In this document: positions 1 through 8,708 of the stretch, in pieces | Position numbering within the stretch: the stretch's first letter is position 1 | Layout: every line of letters begins with the position of its first letter | Source: Streptomyces sp. AC1-42W | GTDB lineage: Bacteria; Actinomycetota; Actinomycetes; Streptomycetales; Streptomycetaceae | NCBI RefSeq assembly: GCF_003248355.1 | Contig: NZ_QKWY01000003.1 | Coordinates: 223,164 to 287,163, forward strand | DNA length: 64,000 bases | Direction: 5' to 3' | Notes under the pieces: generated by a model | The model's database searches: none | What the model was told of the DNA's origin: nothing | Seen by the model: the letters and a program-made list of their open reading frames with translations, nothing else | Translations under genes and position numbers: made by a program

Positions 1-161
1 TCGATGAACACCAAGATCCGGCTCATCACCCGCATCGCCTTCGGCTTCAAGAACCCCACCGCCCTCATCGCCCTCGCCATGCTCAGCCTCGGCGGACACC
101 GACCCCACCTACCAGGACGTCAACCCGCGAACCGATGACCCACGGATCCGACAGGAGAGCC
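1..161 (+). mobile_element. right end of an ISL3-family element (partial copy)
   Basis: These 161 bases match positions 22797-22957, the last part of the complete ISL3 element in this window: the C-terminal codons of its transposase, the stop codon and the terminal inverted repeat ending GACAGGAGAGCC. The element enters from outside the window on the plus strand. It is inserted inside an IS4-type transposase gene, whose remainder starts at 162. ISL3 elements duplicate 8 bases, so the first bases after the end (GCTTTCTG) should also lie before its unseen left end. Confidence 0.9.
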
Positions 162-1266
162 GCTTTCTGGCGCGGGCTGCGGCTGACCTCCATGGACGGC
201 ACACTGCTGGACGTTCCTGACAGCGAGGCGAACGCTGCCGCCTACACCCGTGCCTCCAACGGAAATCGGCCTGGACCGTACCCGCAGGTGAGGCTCCTCG
301 CGCTGGTGGAGTGCGGCACGAAGGCGTTGATCGGTGCGGTCTTCGACTCCTTCGCCGTCGGCGAGCGCACCTTGGCCGCCCGCCTCCTGGTGCACCTGCG
401 GGAAGGCATCCTGTTGATGGCCGACCGGGGCTTTCCAGCCTATGAGCTGTGGCGGGCAGCCGCGGTCACCGGGGCCGAACTCCTGTGGCGGGTCTCGGAT
501 TCCTTCACCCTGCGGCCGCATGAGGTTCTGGCCGACGGCACCTTCCTCACCCGCCTGAACGGGCCGCGCGGCGCCCGGATCACCGTGCGCGCCGTGGAGT
601 ACACCGTGGTCACCACCACGATCGGCGCGGACGGCGACAGTGAGGAGACCTCGGAGCTGTTCTGCCTGATCACCACGCTCCTGGACCCCGAGGCGGCACC
701 CGCCGCAGAGCTGGCAGAGCTGTACACCGCCCGCTGGACCAGCGAGACGATCTTCAAGCACATCAAGATCGAACAGCGGGGAGGACGCACCGCGACCCTC
801 CGGTCCAACAGTCCCGCCATGGTCGAGCAGGAACTGTGGGCCATGCTCTGCGTCTACCAGGCCGTACACGACCTGGCCGTGGACGCCGCCCACCACGCGA
901 ACCTCCCCGTCTCGCACATCAGCTTCAAGAACACCCTCGCCGCCGCCCGACGTTCCGTCGGCGCGGACTTTCCCCCCTCGGCAACTGGCCGCCAGGATCC
1001 GTGACATCCAGGCCGACCTGACCCGCGAGGCCGTCCGTCCCCGCCCCGGACGTGCCGCACCCCGCGCCACCAAACGCAGCACCACCGGATACCGCACCCT
1101 CAAACCGGACGAGCCCGCCACCACCAAGGTCACCCACACGATCAGCCTCTCGCTCTTCCCCGAAGAACGACGACCACGCAAGCCGCGGGCGAAGCCGAGA
1201 CCCCTGCAACTCGCCCCGCAGGAAACGACGTCACCGACACTCAAAGACATGGCGACGGCCATCTAA
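162..1266 (+). pseudogene. IS4-family transposase, N-terminally truncated and frameshifted
   Basis: DDE transposase of the IS4 type; it would act on its own IS ends. Seen are the first aspartate context SMDGTLLDVPDS, the second LLMADRGFPAYELW, and the C-terminal YTARWTSETIFKHIK segment carrying the glutamate. The N-terminal part is lost because an ISL3 element ends at 161. The frame runs to about 970, then shifts by one base in a TTTCCCCCCTCGG tract. The C-terminal part (QLAARIRDIQADL onward) continues in another frame to the stop at 1264-1266. Truncation plus frameshift make it dead. The family call is firm; the exact subgroup is not resolved. Confidence 0.8.
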
Positions 1267-1431
1267 TAGAGCGACGTTGGCCGGAGGGGAGTGGGTGCCG
1301 AAGGGTATGGTGCACCTGGCCTCTGGTCCATCGAAAAGCCAGAAACGGCCGGATTAAGGCAGTATCGAAAGGTTCACAACCGGCCGGAAAGCTATGGCGG
1401 CCTGGCAAGGCTGGGAGGGGAATCATGAAGA
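1267..1431. other. short unassigned segment between IS elements
   Basis: No convincing gene. The segment has several short G-rich runs and GAAA-type motifs reminiscent of a structured RNA, but I could not fold it into a known family. It probably contains the right end of the IS4-type element and a remnant of the older target sequence. Confidence 0.3.
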
Positions 1432-1435
1432 TTAA

Positions 1436-3088
1436 CCTCGAAGTTTCGTGACGGTCCGCCGACGGAGTCGGTGGACCGTTTTCGTGCTGTGGGCTGGGGC
1501 TGTGCAGGCTGAGGTCCCGAGTGTCGTCTCGGGCGGACGCCGGGTTCCACTGCTCCGGGGTGGGGGGGGTCTTTCGCAGGGACGGGTGAATCTGCTGATC
1601 AGCCGGGGTTCGGGAGGAGTGCGAGTCGGTCGAGAGCTGCGGTGATGTGGCTGGTCCAGGGCCAGTGCCGGGCCAGGCGGAGGATCCGCCGGCGGCCGGT
1701 GGTCACGAGCTGTCCAGCCGTGCTGAGCAGACGAAGCCGCAGGCGGCGGGGCTCCCAGAGTCTGGCTTCGCCGGTCAGCGCGAGCATGGGCATCCAGGCC
1801 GGCAGGTCGAGAGCGATCTGCACGATCTCCAGCCAGACCCGGTTTTGTGCCATGCGCTTGAGGGGCAGGTTGCGCAGGCCGGTGGCCCGGATGCGGTCCT
1901 CGGCCCTGGCCCGCAGCCGGTGACGGAGTTCCAGCTCGGCGATCGGCCGGCCCGAAGTGTTGGTGGCGAAGCAGGTCAGCCGCATGCCGTCCGTATCCGT
2001 AAGCCTCAACTGGGCCCCGGGGTGCGGTCGTTCCTTGCGGACGATCAGCCGCATTCCCTTCGGCCGGCCGGCCAGGACGTCGCCGCTGAGCTCGGCGACC
2101 CAGGCCCCGTCACGGACCTCGCCGTCCGCCTCGGCGGCCGGCGTCCAGGCCGAAGCCGGAACCTTCAGCACGTGCTGGTGGACCTGCTCGGTGACCGTCA
2201 TGCCGACCGAGCAGGACAGCCACCGTCCCCGCCGGGCGAGCCAGGCCACGAAGTCGTGGGTGCCGCCCGCGGAGTCCGTGCGGACCAGGGTCCGGCGCCC
2301 GCGCCGGTACTTCTTCGGCAGCTGGGCCAGGGCCAGCTGGGCGGCGATGATGTGGTCGGACGCGGTGTTCGAACCCGCGTTCCCCGGCCTCAGCAGAGCC
2401 GCCACGGGTTCCCCCGTGCCGCCCGGTCCGTGATCGACGAAACCCATGAGCGGGTGGTGACCATAGGTCCGCTTCCAGGTCGGGGCTGCGTCCTCCTTGT
2501 CGGAGTGCGCGATCACCAGTACCCCGTCGAGATCGACGGTCACCATCCCGCCGGTGTCGGGCGCTGCCCGCCCGGCCGTTCGCCAGACGCGCTCGCGTGC
2601 TTCGGTCCGCGCGGAACGGATAGCCCGCAGGGCCCTCTCCCCGGAGGCCGCGAGGGAGTCGAGCAGGCGGGAGACCGTTGGGCCGGAGGCGACCGGCCCG
2701 AACACCGCCGGCTCGGCCCGCAGCATGCCGACATCCGCGAGACAGTCCCCGCCCAACGCGACCGCCAGGGCGACGTCCAGGAGGACCTTCCCGGGATCGT
2801 GCACGGCCCGTGGCTTCCGCCACGGCCCGAGTGCCGCTGATATCGCGGTGTCCAGACCGGCCTTGCGGACCGTCTCCACCAGCAGGACCGAGCCAGCCTG
2901 CGAGACCACCTGACGGCCGTCGCCCTGGACGCGGACAGAAGGGTATGACCCGGTAGGCTCTCTCACCTGGAAAGTGCTCTTTCCCTCGCAGCCAACAGGA
3001 CCCTCAGCAAGTCCTATCGTTGCAGGTCAAGGGCACTTTTCGTGTTCTTGGTCAAACACTGGACACGCCATCTCGTGAAAGCGCGAGG
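1436..3088 (-). mobile_element. IS1380-family insertion sequence, complete
   Basis: The ends are imperfect inverted repeats starting CCTCG: CCTCGAAGTTTCGTGA on the left, and the complement of TCGTGAAAGCGCGAGG on the right. Both are flanked by TTAA (1432-1435 and 3089-3092), fitting the 4-base target duplication of this family. The element is 1653 bases long and carries one transposase gene on the minus strand. The right-hand TTAA includes the first base of the neighbouring IS5 element, so this IS inserted at an already existing IS5 boundary. Confidence 0.85.
1599..2966 (-). CDS. IS1380-family transposase
   Basis: 455-residue DDE transposase of the IS1380 family, at the family's usual length. 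Visible are the first catalytic block MVTVDLDGVLVIAHSDKED (about residues 140-160), the second block LVRTDSAGGTHDFVAWL (about 230), and the basic C-terminal region with LRHRLRARAEDRIRATG and LPLKRMAQNRVWLE. The frame is intact and both IS ends are present, so the element may still be active. It begins at ATG 2966, about 120 bases inside the right IS end. It is the only gene of the element and opposes the flanking IS4 and IS5 genes. Confidence 0.9.
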   Translation of the reverse strand: MREPTGSYPSVRVQGDGRQVVSQAGSVLLVETVRKAGLDTAISAALGPWRKPRAVHDPGKVLLDVALAVALGGDCLADVGMLRAEPAVFGPVASGPTVSRLLDSLAASGERALRAIRSARTEARERVWRTAGRAAPDTGGMVTVDLDGVLVIAHSDKEDAAPTWKRTYGHHPLMGFVDHGPGGTGEPVAALLRPGNAGSNTASDHIIAAQLALAQLPKKYRRGRRTLVRTDSAGGTHDFVAWLARRGRWLSCSVGMTVTEQVHQHVLKVPASAWTPAAEADGEVRDGAWVAELSGDVLAGRPKGMRLIVRKERPHPGAQLRLTDTDGMRLTCFATNTSGRPIAELELRHRLRARAEDRIRATGLRNLPLKRMAQNRVWLEIVQIALDLPAWMPMLALTGEARLWEPRRLRLRLLSTAGQLVTTGRRRILRLARHWPWTSHITAALDRLALLPNPG

Positions 3089-3091
3089 TTA

Positions 3092-3969
3092 AGGGTTGTC
3101 CCGTAACTGCTGGTCACGGGTGAGATGATCTTGCGGTGGCTGGTGTGATCACGGCGTCGGAGCCGTCCTGGATAGCCCCGTTCACCGGGCTGAGCCCTCG
3201 CCTGTTCGGCAAGCTGGTGACCGTACTGCGGCGCGAGGGTGCGGATGCGGTCCGCAGGGGCCGGCCGTGGAGCCTCCCGCTGGAGGACCGGGCTCTGCTG
3301 GTCGCGGCGTACTGGCGCACAAACTTGACGATGCGCCAGCTCGCCCCGCTCTTCGGGGTGTCCAAGTCGGCAGCGGACCGCATCATCGACCACCTCGGGC
3401 CGATGCTCGCGCTCCAGCCCCGCAAGCGGTTCGCCAAGGACACCGTCCTCATCGTGGACGGCACCCTGGTCCCCACCCGGGACCACACGGTGGCGGAGCA
3501 GTCCAAGAATTACCGGTACTCGACCAACCATCAGGTCGTCATCGACGCCGACACCCGCCTGGTCGTCGTGGTGGGCCGGCCGCTTGCCGGAAACCGCAAC
3601 GACTGCAAGGCATGGGAGGAATCCGGCGCCAAAGCCGCCGTCGGCAGAACACTCACGATCGCCGACGGCGGCTATCCCGGCACCGGGCTCGTCATGCCCC
3701 ACCGCCGACGCAAGGGCGAAGACCTTCCGGACTGGAAGGAAGCACACAACAAGTCCCACAAGCAGGTCCGCGCCCGCGTCGAGCACGTCTTCGCGCGCAT
3801 GAAGACCTGGAAGATCCTCCGCGACTGCCGCCTCAAAGGCGACGGAGTCCACCACGCCATGCTCGGCATTGCCCGGATGCACAACCTCGCCCTCGCCGGA
3901 TAGACGCACGGCCCGCACAACGGCCAACCACGCCCAAGGCGGCTCAGAGATCATTTACGGGACAGCCCT
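3092..3969 (+). mobile_element. IS5-family insertion sequence, copy A
   Basis: 878-base element with inverted ends AGGGTTGTCCCGTAACTG (left) and the complement of CATTTACGGGACAGCCCT (right). TA lies outside each end (TTA on the left, TAG on the right), consistent with a TA duplication. A second copy of identical length, with the same transposase protein, lies at 57666-58543 in the same orientation. The left flank is occupied by IS1380, which inserted afterwards into the TTAA made by this element's end. Confidence 0.9.
3136..3903 (+). CDS. IS5-family transposase (copy A)
   Basis: 255-residue transposase with an N-terminal helix-turn-helix (LTMRQLAPLFGVSKSAADRI, about residues 57-76) followed by a DDE_4-type catalytic domain. 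Catalytic blocks are LIVDGTLVP (first Asp, about 99), TIADGGYPGTG (second Asp, about 176), and ARVEHVFARMKTW (Glu, about 219). It starts at GTG 3136, 44 bases inside the left IS end; no strong ribosome site precedes it. The protein is identical to that of copy B, indicating recent spread, and it appears intact. Confidence 0.92.
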   Translation: MAGVITASEPSWIAPFTGLSPRLFGKLVTVLRREGADAVRRGRPWSLPLEDRALLVAAYWRTNLTMRQLAPLFGVSKSAADRIIDHLGPMLALQPRKRFAKDTVLIVDGTLVPTRDHTVAEQSKNYRYSTNHQVVIDADTRLVVVVGRPLAGNRNDCKAWEESGAKAAVGRTLTIADGGYPGTGLVMPHRRRKGEDLPDWKEAHNKSHKQVRARVEHVFARMKTWKILRDCRLKGDGVHHAMLGIARMHNLALAG

Positions 3970-4092
3970 TAGGGCCTGGCCTGGGACCTGCCCGGAGAAC
4001 GCGAACAGCCGCCCCTCACGCCTCGCGGGGCGGGCCCGCGGGGCAGTGGGGAACGGCTGGTGTGGCGAGGGGGGCCGGAGACCTGCTCCGGG

Positions 4093-4527
4093 TCAGCCCC
4101 GCAGTGCGGCGATGGCCTTCTCGATGCGCCGCCGGCGCGTCTCGGGCATCTTCGCGCTCTCGACGGCACGCACGTGCTCGCGCTTGCGGCTGTATGTGAG
4201 GTGGTCGTACGCGGCCCGGACGGCCGGGTCCTCGTCCAGGGCCCGGGCGAAGTCCTCCGGCTCCACGACGACGCGCGGCTCGGTGTCGAGCTCCAGCTCG
4301 ACCTCGACCTCCTCACCGATCTCGACCTCCGCCGCACGCCGGTTGGCGTGGCTGAGCCCGATCAGGTGACGGCCGCGCAGAAAGGCGACGCGGCTGCGCC
4401 AGGAGTGCCCGTTGAGCGTGATCTTCACCGGCGGCCGCGAGCCCTCGCCGAGAGCCTCCACCACCTCCGGCGGGACCAGCAGACCCCGCATGGGCTCGGG
4501 GGGTTCGACGCGGGACAGAAACTTCAT
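4093..4527 (-). CDS. YdeI/OmpD-associated, DUF1905-type protein
   Basis: 144 residues. The N-terminal half (VKITLNGHSWRSRVAFLRG, then HLIGLSHANRRAAE) is the small beta-barrel DUF1905 domain. The C-terminal helical half (FARALDEDPAVRAAYDHLTY, then KREHVRAVESAKMPETRRRR) is the YdeI/OmpD-associated domain. The biochemical role in Streptomyces is unknown. The start at ATG 4527 is supported by AGGAG seven bases upstream. It lies 45 bases downstream of a VOC gene on the same strand and is probably co-transcribed with it. Confidence 0.85.
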   Translation of the reverse strand: MKFLSRVEPPEPMRGLLVPPEVVEALGEGSRPPVKITLNGHSWRSRVAFLRGRHLIGLSHANRRAAEVEIGEEVEVELELDTEPRVVVEPEDFARALDEDPAVRAAYDHLTYSRKREHVRAVESAKMPETRRRRIEKAIAALRG

Positions 4528-4572
4528 GATCCTTCTCCTGGTTGTCCGCCGGGCCGCCCGGATGCGGCCGCG

Positions 4573-4986
4573 CTACTCGGCGTAGGGCTGGTCCGTTCCC
4601 TGGTCGCTGTAGCCGAGGCTCCACACATAGCCGTCCGGGTCGGCGAAGGTGCCGCCGTACCCGCCCCACGGCAGGGCGCCGGCCGGCTTGAGGATCGTGG
4701 CGCCGGCCTCGGCGGCCTCCGCCATGGCCTCGTCGACCCGCGCTTCGCTGCGGACGACATAGGTCATGACCAGTCCGCTGAAGCCGCTGCCCGCCGGGTC
4801 CGTGCCCACCTGCTGGGCCAGGCCCTCACGGCTGTAGAAACCGACCGGCGAGGCACCGTCCGACTCGAAGAACACCGAGACGCCGTAGTCGTTCCGGACC
4901 TTCCAGCCCAGCCCCTCGGTGTAGAACTTCTTGGCCCGGTCCATGTCCTGGACGCCGAGAAGGATCGAACTGACGTGTGCCTTCAT
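4573..4986 (-). CDS. VOC (glyoxalase/bleomycin-resistance fold) protein
   Basis: 137 residues with the vicinal-oxygen-chelate fold. The N-terminal module has SSILLGVQDMDRAKKFYTEG and GWKVRNDYGVSVFFESD. The C-terminal module has GATILKPAGALPWGGYGGTF followed by ADPDGYVWSLGYS, whose aromatic/acidic end is typical of the metal-binding strand. The substrate is unknown. The start is ATG 4986, because AAGGAG sits six bases upstream; longer in-frame upstream sequence is not needed. First gene of a probable two-gene operon with the YdeI-like gene. Confidence 0.88.
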   Translation of the reverse strand: MKAHVSSILLGVQDMDRAKKFYTEGLGWKVRNDYGVSVFFESDGASPVGFYSREGLAQQVGTDPAGSGFSGLVMTYVVRSEARVDEAMAEAAEAGATILKPAGALPWGGYGGTFADPDGYVWSLGYSDQGTDQPYAE

Positions 4987-5210
4987 GTCGTACTCCTTGA
5001 GCGGTTGAGATATACGTGCCCGGCAGGGGGTGGAGGCCGGGCCGGTGGACGAGCCCCGGCCTTCCGTTTCCTGTCCCGGCAACATCACCGTAGGTCCGTG
5101 CGCCGATCGGGGCTTCTTGATTCCTGATCGGTTCCACGGGCCCCCGTCTTCCGCACACCGCACCCCGACAGGGGCGCGCCGCCACGCCGATCCGCGTACG
5201 AGCCCCCCGC

Positions 5211-5621
5211 TCAGGGGACCTGCTGGATGCGGACCAGATTGCCCGCCGGGTCGCGGAAGGCGCAGTCGCGGATGCCGTACGGCTGCTCGACCGGCTCCTG
5301 GACGACCTCGGTGTCCCCGGCCTGCACCTTCTCGAACGTGGCGGCGAGGTCAGGGGTGGCCAGGAGAATCCAGCCGTAGGTGCCCTTGGCCATCATCTCC
5401 GTGATCACCCGGCGCTCGTCCTCGGTGACACACGGATCGGTGGCGGGCGGTGTCAGCAGGATCGAGGTCTCCGGCCGGCCGGCCGGACACACGGTGATCC
5501 AGCGCGCCAGGCCCTGGCCGACATCGCTCAGGACCTCGAACCCGAGAACGTCACGGTAGAAGGCGAGCGAGGCGTCCGGGTCGTCGTACGGCAGCGCTGT
5601 GGTGCGAATGGTGATGTCCAT
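5211..5621 (-). CDS. VOC family protein
   Basis: 136 residues, a second VOC-fold protein unrelated in detail to the one at 4573. Seen are ALPYDDPDASLAFYRDVLGF (first beta-alpha-beta unit), ARWITVCPAGRPETSILLTP, and the C-terminal EQPYGIRDCAFRDPAGNLVR typical of the metal-site strand. Such proteins include dioxygenases, thiol transferases and antibiotic-binding proteins; nothing here decides the role. ATG start at 5621. It is separated from the upstream-transcribed VOC/YdeI pair by about 225 bases. Confidence 0.87.
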   Translation of the reverse strand: MDITIRTTALPYDDPDASLAFYRDVLGFEVLSDVGQGLARWITVCPAGRPETSILLTPPATDPCVTEDERRVITEMMAKGTYGWILLATPDLAATFEKVQAGDTEVVQEPVEQPYGIRDCAFRDPAGNLVRIQQVP

Positions 5622-5760
5622 GGCAGGAGACTAGGGCCTGTACGGGGGAGGTACGGGGGAGCCCTCCCGACCGGAGCCTCTCGCTTCCTGCCGCGCCCCG
5701 GCCGTGATCCGTGAGGGCCCCCCGCGCCCCGCGCCCCCGCCGGGGAGCGTCCGGGAGCGT

Positions 5761-6222
5761 TTAGCCCCAGGCGGCGCCGGCGGGCTCCTGAAGGGTGGCG
5801 TTCAGCCGGTTGAAGAAGTTCGTCGTCGCGATCATGAGGAGGATCGCGGCGAGCTGCTCCTCCGAGAAGTGGTCGGCGGCCTCGTCCCAGATCTCGTCCG
5901 ACACGGCCTGCCCGCTGTGGTCGGCCAGCCGGGTGACGGCCTCCGTCAGCGCCAGCGCCGCGCGCTCGGAGTCCGTGAAGAACGGCGCCTCGCGCCAGGC
6001 GGCGACGGAGTGCAGACGCTCATCGGTCTCCCCGGCCTTCTTGGCGCCCGTCACACTGGCGTGGACACAGGCGCTGCAGCCGTTGATCTGGCTCGCCCGA
6101 AGGTGAACCAGGTCCAGCGTGTGCTTTTCCACCCCGCCCTGGTGAATGGCCTTGTAGAGGTTCTGAATACCGCTCATCGCGTCCGGCAGAACCTTGGCGG
6201 GGTTCGTCATGCGAGCCTTCAT
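5761..6222 (-). CDS. carboxymuconolactone decarboxylase / AhpD-like protein
   Basis: 153 residues of the CMD/AhpD alkylhydroperoxidase-like family. The redox motif is CSACVH, preceded by LVHLRASQINGC, in the usual position about one third into the protein. Helices follow (WREAPFFTDSERAALALTEA, then FSEEQLAAILLMIATTNFFN). Members reduce peroxides through the CxxC pair or act as decarboxylases; the conserved Cys-x-x-Cys-x-x-His favours a peroxidase-like role. The start is ATG 6222, with GGGAG five bases upstream. Monocistronic. Confidence 0.88.
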   Translation of the reverse strand: MKARMTNPAKVLPDAMSGIQNLYKAIHQGGVEKHTLDLVHLRASQINGCSACVHASVTGAKKAGETDERLHSVAAWREAPFFTDSERAALALTEAVTRLADHSGQAVSDEIWDEAADHFSEEQLAAILLMIATTNFFNRLNATLQEPAGAAWG

Positions 6223-6591
6223 CACATCTCCCTCAGCGGTTCTCTTCATTCGTCCGTGCCTTACCAGACTGACGGATTCCGCCCCGCGCGGGGGACCGGA
6301 GAACAAGGGAAGCGTTCCCGCAGGAAGCACCCCCAATGCGCTGAACAGGACTGATGTCGGAGACTCCGGCGCGCCTGTGTCACCGCTCAAGCGAAACTCA
6401 TGTGCGCCTGTGTCATAACTCCAGGAAATCTCATGCACCGCCGGGAGACCGTACAGCCGACGAAAGAAACCGGCCGCGCAAGCGAATCCGGCCGGAAAGG
6501 ACCACTACCCGGCGACGGAATACGAGATCAAGCCGGCTCCAGGGACACTCCACCGGGACTCCACCCCGTTGGTGAACAACTTGTACGCCTA
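6223..6591. repeat. intergenic region with a 33-base direct repeat
   Basis: No gene is supported here. GCGCCTGTGTCA occurs at 6371-6382 and 6404-6415, and GAAACTCATG / GAAATCTCATG at 6393-6402 and 6425-6435, so a unit of about 33 bases is repeated. Arrays of this kind form transposase-binding ends of some transposons, so this may be the stump of a lost element. The region also holds the promoter of the AhpD-like gene. It ends at the TA preceding IS630. Confidence 0.5.
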
Positions 6592-7763
6592 GTGTCTTGT
6601 GATCCGGTTCATGTCACCTGAAGCTCTTTGGTTCGTTGGACACTGTGTGAACCTCTCTTCGGAACAGGCCGCGGAATTGCGGACGTTGGCGGCGGACCGG
6701 CATGTGACTGCGGATGTGGCTCTGCGAGCCCGCATCGTGTTGTGGGCGGGCGAGGGCCGCCGCCGTAAGGACATCGCCGAACTGGCGGGGGTGTCCGCCC
6801 GAACGGTGGACCGCACCAGGACCCGGTACGTGGAGAACGGTGTGGCGGGCCTGGTGGAAAGGAAGCGCGGTGGCGGAAAGGAGCAGGTGCCGCCGCAGAC
6901 CCGCAGCCGGGTGATCGCGCTGACGCGGATGACTCCGCCACCGGAATCGGGACTGTCGCACTGGTCCACGCGCACACTGGCCGATCACCTGAAGCGGCGC
7001 GAGGGCATCAAGGTGTCCTTCCACTACATCGCCCGTGTCTGGCGGGAGGAGAACCTGAAGCCGCACCGGTCGGGCACTTTCAAACTGTCGAAAGACCCGG
7101 CGTTCGCGGAGAAGGTCGCCGATATCGTCGGTCTGTACCTGGACCCGCCCGGGGGCGCTGTCGTCCTGTCGGTCGACGAGAAGACGCAGGTGCAGGCGTT
7201 GGACAGGACCCAGCCGGTGCTGCCCGTGGCCTTCGCCGCCACCGAGAAGCGCACCCACGACTACGTGCGGCACGGCACCACGAACCTGTTCGCCGCGCTG
7301 AATATCGCCACCGGCGAAGTACTCGGCGAATGCAAGCCGAACCGGAACGGGGCGAACTTCCTGGCCTTCCTGAAGAAGGTGGTGAAACCGCACGCCGGCA
7401 AGGAGATCCATATCGTGCTGGACAACCTGTCCACGCACACCACCCCGGACGTGATGGCGTGGCTGGAGAAGAACCCTCACGTGCACTTCCATTTCACCCC
7501 CGTCGGCTCTTCCTGGCTGAACCAGATCGAGATCTGGTTCGGGATCATCACCCGGCAGTCCATCCGTCGCGGCACCTTCTCCAGTGTCCACGTCCTGGTC
7601 AAGCAGATCCGCGACTACATCAACTCCTGGAACCAGAACCCGAAACCCTTCACCTGGACCGCGACCACCGGCGAGATCCTCGCAAAGGTCCGGCTCGTCG
7701 CGACCAGAGTGAGGAAACTCGTCAATAACAACTCGAACTGACACGAACCGGATCACAAGACAC
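6592..7763 (+). mobile_element. IS630-family insertion sequence, complete
   Basis: 1172-base element. The ends GTGTCTTGTGATCCGGTTCA and the complement of TGAACCGGATCACAAGACAC-like sequence at 7740-7763 form inverted repeats of about 24 bases with one mismatch. TA at 6590-6591 and 7764-7765 is the TA duplication characteristic of IS630/Tc1-type elements. Confidence 0.93.
6611..7741 (+). CDS. IS630-family transposase
   Basis: About 376 residues. An N-terminal helix-turn-helix (RRKDIAELAGVSARTVDRTR) and a second winged-helix segment precede the DDE_3 domain. Catalytic blocks are VVLSVDEKTQVQALDR (first Asp), IHIVLDNLSTHTTPDV (second Asp), and SSWLNQIEIWFGIITR (Glu), with the D-to-E spacing of the family. 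The frame is intact. GTG 6599 lies inside the inverted repeat and would add four residues; ATG 6611 is chosen, though neither has a clear ribosome site. The element is likely mobile. Confidence 0.92.
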   Translation: MSPEALWFVGHCVNLSSEQAAELRTLAADRHVTADVALRARIVLWAGEGRRRKDIAELAGVSARTVDRTRTRYVENGVAGLVERKRGGGKEQVPPQTRSRVIALTRMTPPPESGLSHWSTRTLADHLKRREGIKVSFHYIARVWREENLKPHRSGTFKLSKDPAFAEKVADIVGLYLDPPGGAVVLSVDEKTQVQALDRTQPVLPVAFAATEKRTHDYVRHGTTNLFAALNIATGEVLGECKPNRNGANFLAFLKKVVKPHAGKEIHIVLDNLSTHTTPDVMAWLEKNPHVHFHFTPVGSSWLNQIEIWFGIITRQSIRRGTFSSVHVLVKQIRDYINSWNQNPKPFTWTATTGEILAKVRLVATRVRKLVNNNSN

Positions 7764-7804
7764 TAGTTCCGAATCCGTACGAGCCCCCGCTCCACGGCTC
7801 CTGA

Positions 7805-8704
7805 CACTCAGTGAGCTCTTTCAGCGTTGCCTCTCCAGGGTGAGAACGGCTTTCGTGATGACGCTCATGCGGTTGGGGCTGATGCGGGATCTTCGGAAGA
7901 TCTGCCAGGACTTCAGCCGTGCCATGCCGCGCTCGACGGGCGCCCGGGCCGCAGACAGAGCTCGGTTGAGGGTCTGCTCGGTGACGGTGAGTTCACCGCC
8001 TGGTGGTCGGCGCTTGGCGGTGGTGACCCAGTCGCCGGCGCCGATGTAGGCCATGTCGGCGAGGACTGGGACGCCCTGGCGCTCGCAGATTCGGAGGATC
8101 TTGTGGGTGCGGGCGGCGGTCAGGTCGTGGGTCCTGCCGGGCAGTGCCGGCGACAGCCACAGAATCTTGCCTACCGGGTCGGTGACGACCTGCACGTTCA
8201 CGCCGTGCCGCTTGTGCTTGGAGGAGTAGTCGGCCCTGCCGTCTCCGACGCGGTCGCACTCGGCGAGCGTGCCGTCCAGGAGAACGAAGTCCGGGTCGTG
8301 CGCGCGTAGCGTCTTCAGCAGGCCCGGCGACTGCTCGGCGAGCAGGCCGGTCACTGCAGTGACGTAGGCGTGGGCGGTGCCGACGGATATACCGAAGGCT
8401 CCGGCGATCTGGACGAGGGTGTCGTGGCGGCGCAGGTACACGAGTGCGATCAGCGCACGGCGATGCGGCGGAAGTTTGCACCGCCGGCCACCCTCGCGGG
8501 TGACGATGAGCATAGTGACCCACTCGACCAGGGCGTGGGGCAGGTCGAGTGCGGCAGGATAGGGAACCAACAGGGCTCCTGTGCTGCTGAGTTGAGACGT
8601 CGAACACCTCCCTCAACGGCACGGGGGCCCTGTCCGTTGCGCACCCCGACTCCACACCGGCCCGTCACCCGATCAGTGGCCACCCTGAAAACGCTCAGTG
8701 AGCG
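7805..8704 (-). mobile_element. IS5-type insertion sequence (second type)
   Basis: A 249-codon transposase gene is bracketed by CACTCAGTGAGCTCTTTCAG (7805-7824) and the inverted CTGAAAACGCTCAGTGAGCG (8685-8704), which pair at about 16 of 20 positions. The resulting 900-base length fits an IS5-group element. The right end stops four bases before the mmpL start codon. The boundaries are inferred from this inverted repeat only; no target duplication was recognised. Confidence 0.6.
7821..8570 (-). CDS. IS5-family (DDE_4) transposase
   Basis: 249 residues. A helix-turn-helix (TLVQIAGAFGISVGTAHAYV, about 50-70) precedes the catalytic domain. Acidic blocks are FVLLDGTLAECDRV, VPVLADMAYIGAGDW and ARAPVERGMARLKSWQIF. 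The start is TTG 8570, chosen because AGGAG stands five bases upstream; the next internal ATG would remove the helix-turn-helix lead-in. It is not the same element as the IS5 copies at 3092 and 57666: the ends and protein differ. The frame is intact. Confidence 0.88.
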   Translation of the reverse strand: MVPYPAALDLPHALVEWVTMLIVTREGGRRCKLPPHRRALIALVYLRRHDTLVQIAGAFGISVGTAHAYVTAVTGLLAEQSPGLLKTLRAHDPDFVLLDGTLAECDRVGDGRADYSSKHKRHGVNVQVVTDPVGKILWLSPALPGRTHDLTAARTHKILRICERQGVPVLADMAYIGAGDWVTTAKRRPPGGELTVTEQTLNRALSAARAPVERGMARLKSWQIFRRSRISPNRMSVITKAVLTLERQR

Positions 8705-8708
8705 TCAC

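Noticed and set aside
1267..1431. possible group II intron or other structured RNA
   Set aside because: Some G-rich and GAAA motifs are suggestive, but no domain V hairpin or intron-encoded protein is present, so the call cannot be supported.
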